A program made the translations under genes and the position numbers. From assembly GCF_026410305.1 (NCBI RefSeq), contig NZ_JAPMLQ010000001.1, forward strand, positions 372,001 through 436,000: 64,000 bases of DNA. Reading direction: 5' to 3'. Positions 43,374-52,202 of the stretch are shown here, piece after piece (positions within the stretch are counted from its first letter, which is position 1; each line of letters begins with the position of its first letter). Source of the DNA: Sulfitobacter sp. F26204 (GTDB taxonomy: Bacteria; Pseudomonadota; Alphaproteobacteria; Rhodobacterales; Rhodobacteraceae). The notes under the pieces were generated by a model. It was not told the origin of the DNA. It worked only from the letters and a program-made list of their open reading frames with translations, and searched no databases.

Positions 43374-43937
43374 CTATGGGTCGATCCAGCCGATGTTCCC
43401 GTCTTCGCGACGGTATACAACGTTTAAACCGTCTTTAGCTTCGTTGCGAAACACCAGAACCGGCGCACCAGCAATTTCCATTTGCATCACGGCTTCTCCT
43501 ACAGACAAGGTTGCAATCTTGGTCTGCATCTCTGCAATGATCATGGGTTGAAGGTTTTCAGGTTCCTGTGCGTCTGAATCGCTATCTGAAGCGAGGATAT
43601 AGGAGGAAGCGCCAAGAAACTCAACAGGTTCTGAACGGGCCTTGTGATGATCTTTCAATCTGCGCTTGTACCGGCGCAATTGTTTTTCCATCTTTTCATT
43701 GCAAGCATCAAAGGCACCATAAATTTCGTTGCTATGTGCCTTGGCTGATGCAGTGAGACCGGTTGAAAGATGAACGGTCGCCTCGCAAACAAACTCGTGT
43801 CCAGACTTTGAAAAAACCACAACTGCATCAGTGGGGCGTTCGGCGTATTTTGCAACACCTTCACCCAGAACCGATTTCACATGCGTTTGCAGCGCCTCTC
43901 CAATGTCGATTTGCTTGCCGCTGATTTGGTACCGCAT
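43374..43937 (-). CDS. hpf: Long-form ribosome hibernation promoting factor
   Basis: A 187-residue HPF of the long type. The N-terminal RaiA-like domain (about 1-100: RYQISGKQIDIGEAL, then CEATVHLSTGLTASA) binds the 30S subunit. The C-terminal domain (about 130-187: KIATLSVGEAVMQMEIAGAP and VVYRREDGNIGWIDP) drives 100S dimer formation. ATG 43937 is preceded by AAGGAGAAAA. The gene has 249 bases to lptB and probably its own promoter (44105-44134). Confidence 0.94.
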   Translation of the reverse strand: MRYQISGKQIDIGEALQTHVKSVLGEGVAKYAERPTDAVVVFSKSGHEFVCEATVHLSTGLTASAKAHSNEIYGAFDACNEKMEKQLRRYKRRLKDHHKARSEPVEFLGASSYILASDSDSDAQEPENLQPMIIAEMQTKIATLSVGEAVMQMEIAGAPVLVFRNEAKDGLNVVYRREDGNIGWIDP

Positions 43938-44104
43938 ATTTTCTCCTTGCTCTTCTTACCCCGCAGCAGCGCAAAGTATCATAGACGCGATATTTGGGTA
44001 CTGCGGGATTGGGATAATCGGCGCAGCGTTCAGATTAAATAATGCCGTGCCTCTTTTCGAAGGCCGATGCAGCAATACACAGGAACGCAATGTCGCCATG
44101 GCTC

Positions 44105-44134
44105 TATCAGGCGCGAAATTACCTGCCAAGTCAA
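44105..44134 (-). promoter_or_regulatory. Putative hpf promoter
   Basis: On the minus strand, TTGACT (44129-44134) and CTGATA (44105-44110) have an 18-base spacer. The predicted leader is about 160 bases. Confidence 0.35.
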
Positions 44135-44186
44135 TGGTTAAGGGAATGCACTACAGTGAATAAACTCAGCAAGAATTTGCGAAATA

Positions 44187-44945
44187 TTAGGAAATGCGAA
44201 AATTGTCGCCCAAATAGACCCGACGGACATTTTCGTTTTGAACGACTTCATCGGGTGTGCCAGACATCAACACTTTGCCCTCGTGAAGGATGTAGGCGCG
44301 GTCCACAATTTCAAGTGTTTCGCGTACGTTATGATCAGTTATCAACACGCCGATACCACGGTTTTTCAGATCTGCCACCAGTTGACGGATGTCGCCAACA
44401 GAAATGGGATCAACGCCTGCAAAAGGTTCATCGAGCAACAAGTAATTGGGATTGGCGGCAAGACAGCGCGCGATTTCGACTCGCCGCCGTTCACCACCTG
44501 ACAAGGCGAGTGCGGGTGCGCGGCGCAGGTGTTCGATAGAAAACTCTGACAAAAGCTCTTCCAGGCGCTCACGGCGTTGTCGACGCATAGGTACGGAAAT
44601 ATCAAGGATGGCGGAAATATTATCCTGCACCGACAAGCCGCGAAAAATGCTCATCTCCTGTGGCAGATAGCCGATACCAAGTTGCGCGCGTCGGTACATC
44701 GGCAAAGTGGTCACATCCTTGCCATCCACCAGAACCGTCCCGCCTTCGGGCGTGACAAGGCCGGCCACCGCATAAAAAGTCGTCGTCTTGCCCGAACCGT
44801 TTGGCCCAAGGAGCGCAACAACCTCACCACGATTCAAATGCATGGAAAAATCGCGGATCACGATTTTCTTGCGGTAAGATTTGCGCAAGTGATCAATCTG
44901 CAACCCGGCACTGCCGGTTGCGACCTTTAAATCCGGGGGTGCCAT
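44187..44945 (-). CDS. lptB: LPS export ABC transporter ATPase LptB
   Basis: A 252-residue ABC ATPase that powers lipopolysaccharide extraction from the inner membrane with LptF, LptG and LptC. Walker A is [10 protein letters not shown]. The Q-loop region [14 protein letters not shown], signature [13 protein letters not shown] and Walker [14 protein letters not shown] are complete. Its start overlaps the lptA stop. lptF and lptG are not in the window, as is usual. The C-terminal extension is short. Confidence 0.95.
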   Translation of the reverse strand: MAPPDLKVATGSAGLQIDHLRKSYRKKIVIRDFSMHLNRGEVVALLGPNGSGKTTTFYAVAGLVTPEGGTVLVDGKDVTTLPMYRRAQLGIGYLPQEMSIFRGLSVQDNISAILDISVPMRRQRRERLEELLSEFSIEHLRRAPALALSGGERRRVEIARCLAANPNYLLLDEPFAGVDPISVGDIRQLVADLKNRGIGVLITDHNVRETLEIVDRAYILHEGKVLMSGTPDEVVQNENVRRVYLGDNFRIS

Positions 44946-45439
44946 CAGTCGCCGCCACCCGTCTGGATGATGGTTTTGACCCGTCCTGACATCTGCGCGG
45001 TTCCATCGGACAGTTGAACGGTCATCTTGTCGGCACTGAGCGCATTCAAGCCCTGATCCAGCAACACATTGCCGGTCATGACAATTGTGCCCTCCGTGAT
45101 GCTGTAATCGGCGCGATCTGATTCGGCAGCGTCAGGCCCGGAAACAAGTGTTACGCCCCCTGTTGCTTCCATCCTCTCGATTCCCTTTTGTTCGGCCAGA
45201 TAGACTACCAACACCCGGGGTGCGGACAGACGCATTTCACCTTGTCCGATCATCACATTTCCACTGAAAATCGCCACGCCGGTTTCTTGATCCACTGACA
45301 AATTGTCAGAGGTTACCTCTACAGGCAGGTTGGTATCCTGTGCCAAGGTGCCAAAGGCTACATTGGTCCCCTGTGCCAAAACTGGCGCCGCAGTCAGACA
45401 CAGGAAAAGGGGCAACACCAAAAATCGGAGGTTTTTCAC
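44945..45439 (-). CDS. lptA: LPS transport periplasmic protein LptA
   Basis: A 164-residue periplasmic bridge protein. It has a signal peptide (1-22, ending in VLAQ), then beta-jellyroll strands typical of OstA/Lpt[40 protein letters not shown], and [10 protein letters not shown]. It passes lipopolysaccharide from LptC to LptD. It overlaps lptB at the stop and lptC at the start by a few bases, so the three are translationally coupled. Confidence 0.92.
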   Translation of the reverse strand: MKNLRFLVLPLFLCLTAAPVLAQGTNVAFGTLAQDTNLPVEVTSDNLSVDQETGVAIFSGNVMIGQGEMRLSAPRVLVVYLAEQKGIERMEATGGVTLVSGPDAAESDRADYSITEGTIVMTGNVLLDQGLNALSADKMTVQLSDGTAQMSGRVKTIIQTGGGD

Positions 45440-46053
45440 TTCAGGTCACTCTTGCTTTGTTCAGGGGTATATATCAGCTTCACACCGTTTGTGAAAATCA
45501 ATTGGGCGGGTTCCCCCGCTTTGCCGGCACGCAGAGTCATTGTGCCCGCATCAAGTGTGCCAATTGGCCCTTTGGCGGTAACCGGCCCTGGTGAATTCAC
45601 GTCTAAGGTCGACATTTGTGTCACCAATAGTTCGCTGGTTACGCGAAAGCCGGTTGAACTGTCTAGAACAACGTTACCAATCAATTCAGTGTTGTCTGCT
45701 TCGATGTCAAAATGCCCGCGCAAGGCCGTCATGACCAACTTGCTTCCAGAGGAAAGTGTCATGACAACCTTGATGTTTTCTGCCTGGTTTCCCCCTGTTT
45801 CCCCCTGTGGGGTAGTCAACTTGTCCGCCGCAAATGAGATTTCATCACCATCTGCCGTCACCGCGTAATAAACAGGGCCAGTGACCTGTTGATCGCGCAG
45901 TCGGTCCTGGATCTCCTTGTCTGCAAATGGAATGACCGCTTCGGGATCAATCACGCGGCTGAGCAAGAAAAGCGTGGACAGCAACCCTAATGCCATCATT
46001 GGCAGCAGCACCTTGAGCCAGCCCACAAGTTGCGAATAGCGGTCAGACTGCAT
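45436..46053 (-). CDS. lptC: LPS export protein LptC
   Basis: A 205-residue bitopic membrane protein. With the start at 46053 a single transmembrane helix lies at about 14-34 (KVLLPMMALGLLSTLFLLS), followed by the periplasmic jellyroll domain. The frame is open upstream into kdsD, but those residues are not family-like. LptC receives lipopolysaccharide from LptB2FG and passes it to LptA. Sequence conservation of LptC is low in general, so the call also rests on gene order. Confidence 0.88.
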   Translation of the reverse strand: MQSDRYSQLVGWLKVLLPMMALGLLSTLFLLSRVIDPEAVIPFADKEIQDRLRDQQVTGPVYYAVTADGDEISFAADKLTTPQGETGGNQAENIKVVMTLSSGSKLVMTALRGHFDIEADNTELIGNVVLDSSTGFRVTSELLVTQMSTLDVNSPGPVTAKGPIGTLDAGTMTLRAGKAGEPAQLIFTNGVKLIYTPEQSKSDLK

Positions 46054-46057
46054 GGCG

Positions 46058-47020
46058 CTAACCAAGGCCGACGCGCAGGCAATCGTGGATATGCAGCAAT
46101 CCGGCCGCCACATCGGGTTGCGCGGGGTCAATCACCAAAAGACAAGTGATTTTGCGGCTATTCATCAGGCCGACAGCCTTTTCCGCCAGGGCATCCGGAC
46201 CGATCGTCACCGGGTTAGCTGTCATCACATCGCGGGCTTTCATCGTGAACAACCCTTCCATATGTCGGCCCAGGTCGCCGGTAGTGATGATTCCGGTCAG
46301 CTTGCCATGAGCATCTGTCACGCCGGTCACGCCAAAACCCTTGCTCCCGATCTCGGTCATGGTCTCGGTCATTTCGGTTTCTTCCGATACCAACGGAATG
46401 GCCGCGCCCTTGTGCATCAAATCGCGAACAAGACTCAGCTGTGCACCCAGTTTCCCCCCTGGGTGAAAGTTGCGAAAATGTTCGGCAGTAAAGTCGCGGT
46501 GTTCCATCAAGGCAACGGCAAGCGCGTCACCCATGGCGAGGGTCATGGTTGTTGAAGTTGTCGGTACAATACCCGTGTTGCAAGCTTCCGCTACCGACGG
46601 CAACAACAGCACAACATCGGACTGACGCCCCAGCGTGCTTTCTTCGCGACTGGTCAAGCCGATCAGCGGGATTTCGTATCGGCGCGAATAGGCGATGAGA
46701 TTGCCAAGTTCGGGTGCCTCACCAGAGTTGGAAATCGCCAAGACCACATCATCGCGGGTAATCATGCCCAGATCGCCGTGGCTGGCCTCGGCGGGATGCA
46801 CGAATTGTGCCGGCGTACCGGTGCTGGCAAGGGTCGCTGCGATCTTGTTGGCGATGTGACCGGACTTGCCAATGCCGCTGACAATCACGCGGCCTTTTGT
46901 ATCGCGCATCAAGTCGATGGCGGCGCGAAACCGGTCGTCCAACGCATCCGCCAACTGGTTCAATGCACCGGCTTCGGCACGAATGACGCGGGCTGCGGTA
47001 TCTAAAAAGGGTGTTTTCAT
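46058..47020 (-). CDS. kdsD: Arabinose-5-phosphate isomerase (KdsD/KpsF family)
   Basis: A 320-residue sugar isomerase that converts ribulose-5-phosphate to arabinose-5-phosphate, the first step to Kdo. The SIS domain occupies about 35-170 (GIGKSGHIANKIAATLAS, HPAEASHGDLGM and ISNSGEAPEL). Two CBS domains follow (about 200-320). It belongs with lptC-lptA-lptB and with kdsB in the polysaccharide region. Its start overlaps the rnd stop by four bases. KpsF and KdsD cannot be told apart by sequence. The Lpt context favours KdsD. Confidence 0.93.
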   Translation of the reverse strand: MKTPFLDTAARVIRAEAGALNQLADALDDRFRAAIDLMRDTKGRVIVSGIGKSGHIANKIAATLASTGTPAQFVHPAEASHGDLGMITRDDVVLAISNSGEAPELGNLIAYSRRYEIPLIGLTSREESTLGRQSDVVLLLPSVAEACNTGIVPTTSTTMTLAMGDALAVALMEHRDFTAEHFRNFHPGGKLGAQLSLVRDLMHKGAAIPLVSEETEMTETMTEIGSKGFGVTGVTDAHGKLTGIITTGDLGRHMEGLFTMKARDVMTANPVTIGPDALAEKAVGLMNSRKITCLLVIDPAQPDVAAGLLHIHDCLRVGLG

Positions 47021-47631
47021 GAGTGCGCAAAAATGTCCGTATCGGGCCAACCGGTCAGGTCGAGCGTGGCACGCATTGGCAGAAAATCGAAACAGGCTTG
47101 TGCGATCTCCATGCGTCCTTCGCGGATCAGCATTTCAGTTAGCTTGTCGCGCAGTCGGTGCAGATACAACACATCACTGGCAGCATACTCGAGCTGCGCT
47201 TTGCTGAGTTCCTTGGCACCCCAATCGCTGGATTGCTGTTGCTTGGAAATGTCCACAGACAATAGTTCCTGCAACAGTTTCGCCAACCCATGGCGGTCCG
47301 TGTAGGTACGGACAAGGCGGCTTGCGATCTTCGTACAATAGACCGGCGCTGTGGTCACGCCAAAGGCATTCAGCAACACGGCAATATCGAACCTGCCAAA
47401 ATGGAACAGCTTTAGAATTTTGGGGTCTTCCAGCACGCGACACAGATTCGGTGCTTTGGTCTGGTCCTTGGTGATTTGCACCAGATGTCCGTTACCGTCA
47501 CCACCCGACAGTTGCACGACACACAATCGATCGCGACGTGGCTGCAGTCCCATCGTTTCACAGTCAACAGCGACGGTTGATCCCAGATCAAGGTCGTCGG
47601 GCAAATCGTTCAGATACAAGTGGTTTGTCAT
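47017..47631 (-). CDS. Short ribonuclease D (3'-5' exonuclease domain only)
   Basis: A 204-residue DEDD exonuclease. The motifs are VAVDCETMG (Exo I), FHFGRFDIAVL (Exo II) and YAASDVLYLHRL (Exo III). It lacks the HRDC domains of the classical 370-residue RNase D, as is common for the short form in alphaproteobacteria. Substrate is probably tRNA or other small RNA 3' ends. I chose ATG 47631. The open frame upstream runs into paaX. The stop overlaps the kdsD start. Confidence 0.88.
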   Translation of the reverse strand: MTNHLYLNDLPDDLDLGSTVAVDCETMGLQPRRDRLCVVQLSGGDGNGHLVQITKDQTKAPNLCRVLEDPKILKLFHFGRFDIAVLLNAFGVTTAPVYCTKIASRLVRTYTDRHGLAKLLQELLSVDISKQQQSSDWGAKELSKAQLEYAASDVLYLHRLRDKLTEMLIREGRMEIAQACFDFLPMRATLDLTGWPDTDIFAHS

Positions 47632-47674
47632 ATTCAACGCTATACCCTGCATCTCGCGGTTGGGAAAGCGGCTG

Positions 47675-48466
47675 TTATGCGGCGCTGCAGTACCGCTCAA
47701 TCTCGGTAAGTGCGGGGCGTGGGTATCGGGCCAATAGCTGCGCAACTTCAAGGTGACAACGCTGCGCTGGGCTGTCCGGGCCAATCAATGACAAGGGCAA
47801 TCTGGCGTGTTTCAATACCAGGCGGCGCCAATTGTGCACGATCAAACAGCGCAGCACCGCTATTTCAATAGGGCTCAACCGGGTGGCATCGGGGAGATCC
47901 TCTTGCATTTTGACCAGCGCAGTAAATAGTTTCTGGTACCCATCTACCTGGGTTTGTGACGCAATCTGTTGGCGCAACCATTCAGGTGCTCTAGCGGTCG
48001 AAAGTGAAAGCGTTTCCTGTGGTGCAGCCGCATCCATGGGGCCTGCGAAAACCCGTGAAGTGACCTGAGTAAACCCGCGTTTGGCCATATCCGTGGCTTG
48101 TTCCGTTGATGCTGTTTCCGTCAACACCAATTGCCATTTGTCCGCGGTAAGCGTCGGAGCGGAATAGATGCGGGGGTTTGCCTGTGCACATTGCGCACGA
48201 CCCCTTTCCGACAGGCTGTGATGGCTGATGCGCCCGGACTTTGCCGATGTGATCCAGCCGTCATTGCGCAACCTGTGCAGGGCTACGCGGGTTGCTTCGG
48301 GTTTTACGTGCAAACCAGCCATGATTTCTGACAGAACCGGCCCATCGATCGATTGGTTGGTATCTTGGGCCAAGTCACCAAACAGACTGATCATCAACGA
48401 CCAGACGCGCTGGCCGCCGAGGTCACGCATACCGGCAGTCAGGGAATTGAAGGCCTCAGTAGGCAT
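47675..48466 (-). CDS. paaX: Phenylacetate pathway repressor PaaX
   Basis: A 263-residue GntR-like regulator. The N-terminal winged helix shows LVSLFGDLAQ-like and VKPEATRVALHRLRNDGWI segments, and the long C-terminal PaaX domain includes AVLRCLIVHNWRRLVLKHARLP. PaaX represses paa genes and is released by phenylacetyl-CoA. It is the last gene of the catabolic operon and overlaps paaZ by 11 bases, so it is made with the enzymes it likely controls (autoregulation inferred). Confidence 0.92.
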   Translation of the reverse strand: MPTEAFNSLTAGMRDLGGQRVWSLMISLFGDLAQDTNQSIDGPVLSEIMAGLHVKPEATRVALHRLRNDGWITSAKSGRISHHSLSERGRAQCAQANPRIYSAPTLTADKWQLVLTETASTEQATDMAKRGFTQVTSRVFAGPMDAAAPQETLSLSTARAPEWLRQQIASQTQVDGYQKLFTALVKMQEDLPDATRLSPIEIAVLRCLIVHNWRRLVLKHARLPLSLIGPDSPAQRCHLEVAQLLARYPRPALTEIERYCSAA

Positions 48467-50480
48467 TCATCGTCAGCAATTCGTATTCTGCTGCCACATC
48501 GTTGTTTTGATTATACAGGGTCACATGCCAGCGCACCTCGCCATATTCTTCATTGCGTGGTGTTTTGTGTTTGACGCTTAACCGTACCCGAATGCTATCG
48601 CCTGCTGAAACCGGTGCCAGAAAGCGCAGGTTATCAAGGCCGGTATTTGCCAGAACCGGACCGGGATCAGGTTGCACAAACAATCCGGCTGCAAAACTCA
48701 ACAACAGGTAGCCATGTGCGACACGGCCAGGAAAGAACGGATTCGCCTTGGCGGCGCCGTCATCCATATGCGCATAGAACGTATCACCTGTGAAATGAGC
48801 AAAGGTCTCGATGTCATCAAGGGTCACTACGCGGGGGGGCGAATTAAAGGTTTCGCCCAATTCAAGCGCGTTGAAGGTGCGCGTGAAGGGATGCGCGCGG
48901 TCCGAAATCTCTGTTGCGCCCGGCACCCATTGCCGGCCGATTGCTGTCAGAATATCAGGGCTGCCCTGAATGGCGGTGCGCTGCATATAATGCATGACTC
49001 CCCGGATGCCGCCCAATTCCTCGCCGCCACCGGCACGGCCGGGTCCACCATGCACCATGTGAGGCAGCGGTGCGCCGTGGCCTGTTGCCTCGGTCATCGA
49101 GGTGCGGTTGTTGAAATAGAGCCTGCCGTGAAACGCCGCACTCCCCAGCGTGATCTCGCGGGCGACATCGCCATCATTGGTGATGACTGAAGCCACAAGC
49201 GAGCCTTTTCCCCTGTTCAACAATGCAACGGCATGATCCAGATCGCGATAAGGCATCACGGTCGAAACAGGGCCAAAGGCTTCGGTATCATGCACGCGAT
49301 GGGCCTTGTCGGGATCAGTGCAATAGAACAGCATCGGGGGCACGAATGCACCCTTGTTCCTGTCGGCACCGTCTACACTGAAATCATCAGGATTGCCGAA
49401 CACGCGTTCTGCTTCAGCCCCGATCAATCCTGCTTTTTCCAGTACATCGCGTTTTTGGCTGGTGGAAACAAGCGCACCCATGCGCGTTGATTCCAAACGG
49501 GGATCACCGATGGTGGTCTTTTCCAGTTGCTTGCTCAATGCAGCAATTACCGCATCTATTTGTGATTCATGCACCATGATGCGCCGGATTGCGGTACATT
49601 TCTGGCCCGCTTTGGCCGTCATTTCTCGTTGGACTTCCTTCACAAACAGATCAAACTCAGGGGTGCCAGCAATCGCGTCCGGCCCAAGCACAGAAGCATT
49701 CAGACTATCCTGCTCCGAGGCGAAGCGCACCGAATGCTCCATCAGCTTGGGATTGCCGCGCAGAACCAATGCCGTGTTTGCAGATCCGGTGAAAGCAACC
49801 GCATCCTGACATTCAAGATGATCCAGCATGTCGACCAGCCCGCCGCTGACCAGTTGCAAGGCACCCTCCGGCAGCAATCCGCTATCCAGCAACATGCGTA
49901 CGCAGGCCTCTGTTACATAACAGGTCGCTGTGGCGGGTTTTACGATTGCCGGCACGCCTGCCAGCAACGTCGGGGCCAGTTTTTCCAGCATGCCCCAGAC
50001 AGGAAAGTTGAAGGCATTAATATGTACCGCGACACCTTGTAACGGCGTACAGACATGCCGTCCCATGAAATGCCCGTCACGGCCCAGTTTTTCGGGTGGC
50101 CCATCCAGAAAAACATGACCATCCGGCATTTCCCGCCGCCCTTTTGAGGCGAAAACCAGCATCGTGCCGATACCGCCATCCACGTCGATCTTGTGATCAC
50201 TGAGCGTCGCACCGGTGTCATAGCTCAATTCATACAGCGTCTGCTTCCGCTCCATCAGGTAGATCGCAAGCGCTTTGAGCATTCTGGCGCGGTCATGAAA
50301 AGTCAGTTTGCGCAATGCGGGGCCGCCAACCTCACGGGCGTAAGCAAGCATGGCCTGCACGTCCAGGGCATCATTGCCCGCTCGAGCGATCAGATCGCCT
50401 GTAATGGCACTGGCAATGGTGCGGGAGCCTGCGCCCGGCGCTATCCATTGGCCAGAGGCGAAACTTTGAACGTCGAGCAT
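48456..50480 (-). CDS. paaZ: Oxepin-CoA hydrolase / 3-oxo-5,6-dehydrosuberyl-CoA semialdehyde dehydrogenase
   Basis: A 674-residue bifunctional enzyme that opens the oxepin ring and oxidises the aldehyde formed. The N-terminal aldehyde dehydrogenase domain (1-510) has the catalytic cysteine in KAGQKCTAIRR and HINAFNFPVWGMLEKLAPTL-type cofactor region (shortened here). The C-terminal MaoC-like hydratase domain (about 530-674) has FTGDTFYAHMDD and PFFPGRVAHGYLLLS. Both active sites look intact, unlike the PaaZ2 type, which lacks the dehydrogenase part. Confidence 0.95.
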   Translation of the reverse strand: MLDVQSFASGQWIAPGAGSRTIASAITGDLIARAGNDALDVQAMLAYAREVGGPALRKLTFHDRARMLKALAIYLMERKQTLYELSYDTGATLSDHKIDVDGGIGTMLVFASKGRREMPDGHVFLDGPPEKLGRDGHFMGRHVCTPLQGVAVHINAFNFPVWGMLEKLAPTLLAGVPAIVKPATATCYVTEACVRMLLDSGLLPEGALQLVSGGLVDMLDHLECQDAVAFTGSANTALVLRGNPKLMEHSVRFASEQDSLNASVLGPDAIAGTPEFDLFVKEVQREMTAKAGQKCTAIRRIMVHESQIDAVIAALSKQLEKTTIGDPRLESTRMGALVSTSQKRDVLEKAGLIGAEAERVFGNPDDFSVDGADRNKGAFVPPMLFYCTDPDKAHRVHDTEAFGPVSTVMPYRDLDHAVALLNRGKGSLVASVITNDGDVAREITLGSAAFHGRLYFNNRTSMTEATGHGAPLPHMVHGGPGRAGGGEELGGIRGVMHYMQRTAIQGSPDILTAIGRQWVPGATEISDRAHPFTRTFNALELGETFNSPPRVVTLDDIETFAHFTGDTFYAHMDDGAAKANPFFPGRVAHGYLLLSFAAGLFVQPDPGPVLANTGLDNLRFLAPVSAGDSIRVRLSVKHKTPRNEEYGEVRWHVTLYNQNNDVAAEYELLTMNAY

Positions 50481-50489
50481 AGGTTTTCC

Positions 50490-51554
50490 TTAATGTGTAT
50501 CGTAGTCGATGATCAATTTGTCAGTCAGAGGATAGGATTGGCATGACAGGGCATAACCCGCCTCGACCTCGTAATCCTCAAGTGCGTGATTGCTGATCAT
50601 CTCGACCTCGCCCTCAATCACTTTGCACATACAGGTCGAACAGACACCGGCCTTGCAGGCAAAAGGCGCATCCTGGCCGTTTTCCAGTGCTGCTTCGAGC
50701 ACCGATTGGCCTTTTGGCATATGAAAACTGCGCCGTGCCCCTTCGATGATAACGGTCACTTCCGTGCCTTTCTGGCCTTCGCTGCGCTTTGCCATTTCTT
50801 GTTTGGCAAGTTGCCCTTGCTGGCTTTCGCTGAACAATTCAAACTTGATCTGATCATGCTCTAAACCGTGGGTTTTGAGGCTGTCGGCAATTGCAAGCAT
50901 CATCGGTTCCGGTCCGCAGATAAATGCAGTGGTAATGTTGCCGACATCAATCCACTGCTTGAACAGAGCATCGCATTTTGCCTGATCGACGCGGCCTGTG
51001 AACAAATCGATGTCTTGACCTGATTCCAGCATATGGATGATCGTCAAACGTCCCATATAAAGGTTTTTCAGGTCCTCCAGCTCTTCGCGGAACATGATCG
51101 TGTTTACAGCGCGGTTGGCATAAACGAGGGTAAAGGTAGACAATGGTTCGCGTTTCAGCACTGTCTTGAGAATGGACAGGACCGGGGTTATGCCCGAACC
51201 GCCGGCGAAACCGATATAGTTTTTTGAAAGATCAGGCTCTAACCTGGTGAAAAACTTGCCCTGAGGCGGCATGACATGAAGGGTATCGCCGACCTTGAGT
51301 CCGGTATTTGCAAAAGTTGAAAAAGCGCCGCCATCCACACGCTTGATGCCAACCTGTAATTTGCCGTCATCCAGACCGGCACAGATCGAATAGTTCCGCC
51401 GCAGTTCAGTGCCGTCAAAATCCTGCCTGAATGTCAGGTATTGGCCTTGGGTAAAGGTGAATTCCTCGGGGTTTTCAGGTTCAAGTGTCAAAACGACTGC
51501 ATCACGGATGGTGTGGTGGATTTCAGTCACTGATACAGGGAGAAACTGGCTCAT
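50490..51554 (-). CDS. paaE: Phenylacetyl-CoA epoxidase reductase subunit
   Basis: A 354-residue ferredoxin-NADP reductase-like protein that delivers electrons to the PaaAC oxygenase. FAD-binding RRNYSICAG and the NADPH-binding GFAGGSGITPVLS are in the first 230 residues. A plant-type 2Fe-2S ferredoxin domain is at the C-terminus (CKAGVCSTCMCKV). It lies nine bases before paaZ in the operon. Its start overlaps the stop of the 58-residue membrane protein. Confidence 0.95.
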   Translation of the reverse strand: MSQFLPVSVTEIHHTIRDAVVLTLEPENPEEFTFTQGQYLTFRQDFDGTELRRNYSICAGLDDGKLQVGIKRVDGGAFSTFANTGLKVGDTLHVMPPQGKFFTRLEPDLSKNYIGFAGGSGITPVLSILKTVLKREPLSTFTLVYANRAVNTIMFREELEDLKNLYMGRLTIIHMLESGQDIDLFTGRVDQAKCDALFKQWIDVGNITTAFICGPEPMMLAIADSLKTHGLEHDQIKFELFSESQQGQLAKQEMAKRSEGQKGTEVTVIIEGARRSFHMPKGQSVLEAALENGQDAPFACKAGVCSTCMCKVIEGEVEMISNHALEDYEVEAGYALSCQSYPLTDKLIIDYDTH

Positions 51555-51727
51555 TCTTGCTGGTCCTTCTTGAACATAGCAAACCGTTTTGGCTGGATGC
51601 GCACGCTCGCAAAACCGATAATGGCACCGACGCCCGCGCCCAGCATTGGGCTAAAAGATCGGGTGATGAAGGCGGTCAAGATGCCTATTGTGGCGAATAA
51701 CATCATTCTGCGCGCGAAATTTTCCAT
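51551..51727 (-). CDS. Small membrane protein in the paa operon, 58 residues
   Basis: A small gene between paaD and paaE, overlapping the paaE start by four bases. The product has a short basic N-terminus and one or two hydrophobic stretches (about 8-42, with FATIGILTAFITRSF and GAGVGAIIGFASV), and ends in a basic tail. I chose ATG 51727. The open frame to 51895 overlaps paaD. It is not part of the known PaaABCDE complex. The function is not recognised. Translational coupling to paaE supports a real gene. Confidence 0.7.
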   Translation of the reverse strand: MENFARRMMLFATIGILTAFITRSFSPMLGAGVGAIIGFASVRIQPKRFAMFKKDQQE

Positions 51728-51734
51728 AGAATTC

Positions 51735-52202
51735 TCAGATGCATTTGAAGTAGTCAAAAGGTTCCAGACAGTCGGTGCACCGCCACTGCGCCTTGCAGGG
51801 GGTCGATCCAAATTGGCTGATCCTTTCAACCTGGGTTGATTTACAAAGCGGGCAATGTTGTGGGCCGCCAGCAGGTTGCGGAGGGGCAATGCCATAAGAT
51901 TCGAGCTTGGCGCGGCCCGTGTCGGTCATCCAGTCTGTTGTCCAGGCAGGTGACAATTGCCTTTTCAGAGACAGTTTTTCGATACCATGCAAGCGCAGGG
52001 CAGTTTCAATATCCAGATTGATGATGCCGGTCGCGGGGCAGCCGGAATAGGTCGGCGTGACCGTAACGATCAATTCGTCATCGTCCCAGTGAACATTGCG
52101 GATGATCCCCAGATCGGTCAGTGAGATCACAGGAATTTCGGGGTCGGGCACCTCGCCCAGCCACGCCCAAACAGTCTCTACAGAAGGCTTCTCAATTACC
52201 AT
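51735..52202 (-). CDS. paaD: Phenylacetate pathway maturation protein PaaD
   Basis: A 155-residue DUF59/MIP18-family protein needed for iron-sulfur or metal maturation of the epoxidase system. The DUF59 part has GEVPDPEIPVISLTDLG and VTPTYSGCPATG. The C-terminal zinc-ribbon-like part has CPLC and CTDC pairs. I chose ATG 52202, which overlaps the paaC end by seven bases. The frame is open slightly further upstream but the residues there are not conserved-looking. Confidence 0.93.
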   Translation of the reverse strand: MVIEKPSVETVWAWLGEVPDPEIPVISLTDLGIIRNVHWDDDELIVTVTPTYSGCPATGIINLDIETALRLHGIEKLSLKRQLSPAWTTDWMTDTGRAKLESYGIAPPQPAGGPQHCPLCKSTQVERISQFGSTPCKAQWRCTDCLEPFDYFKCI

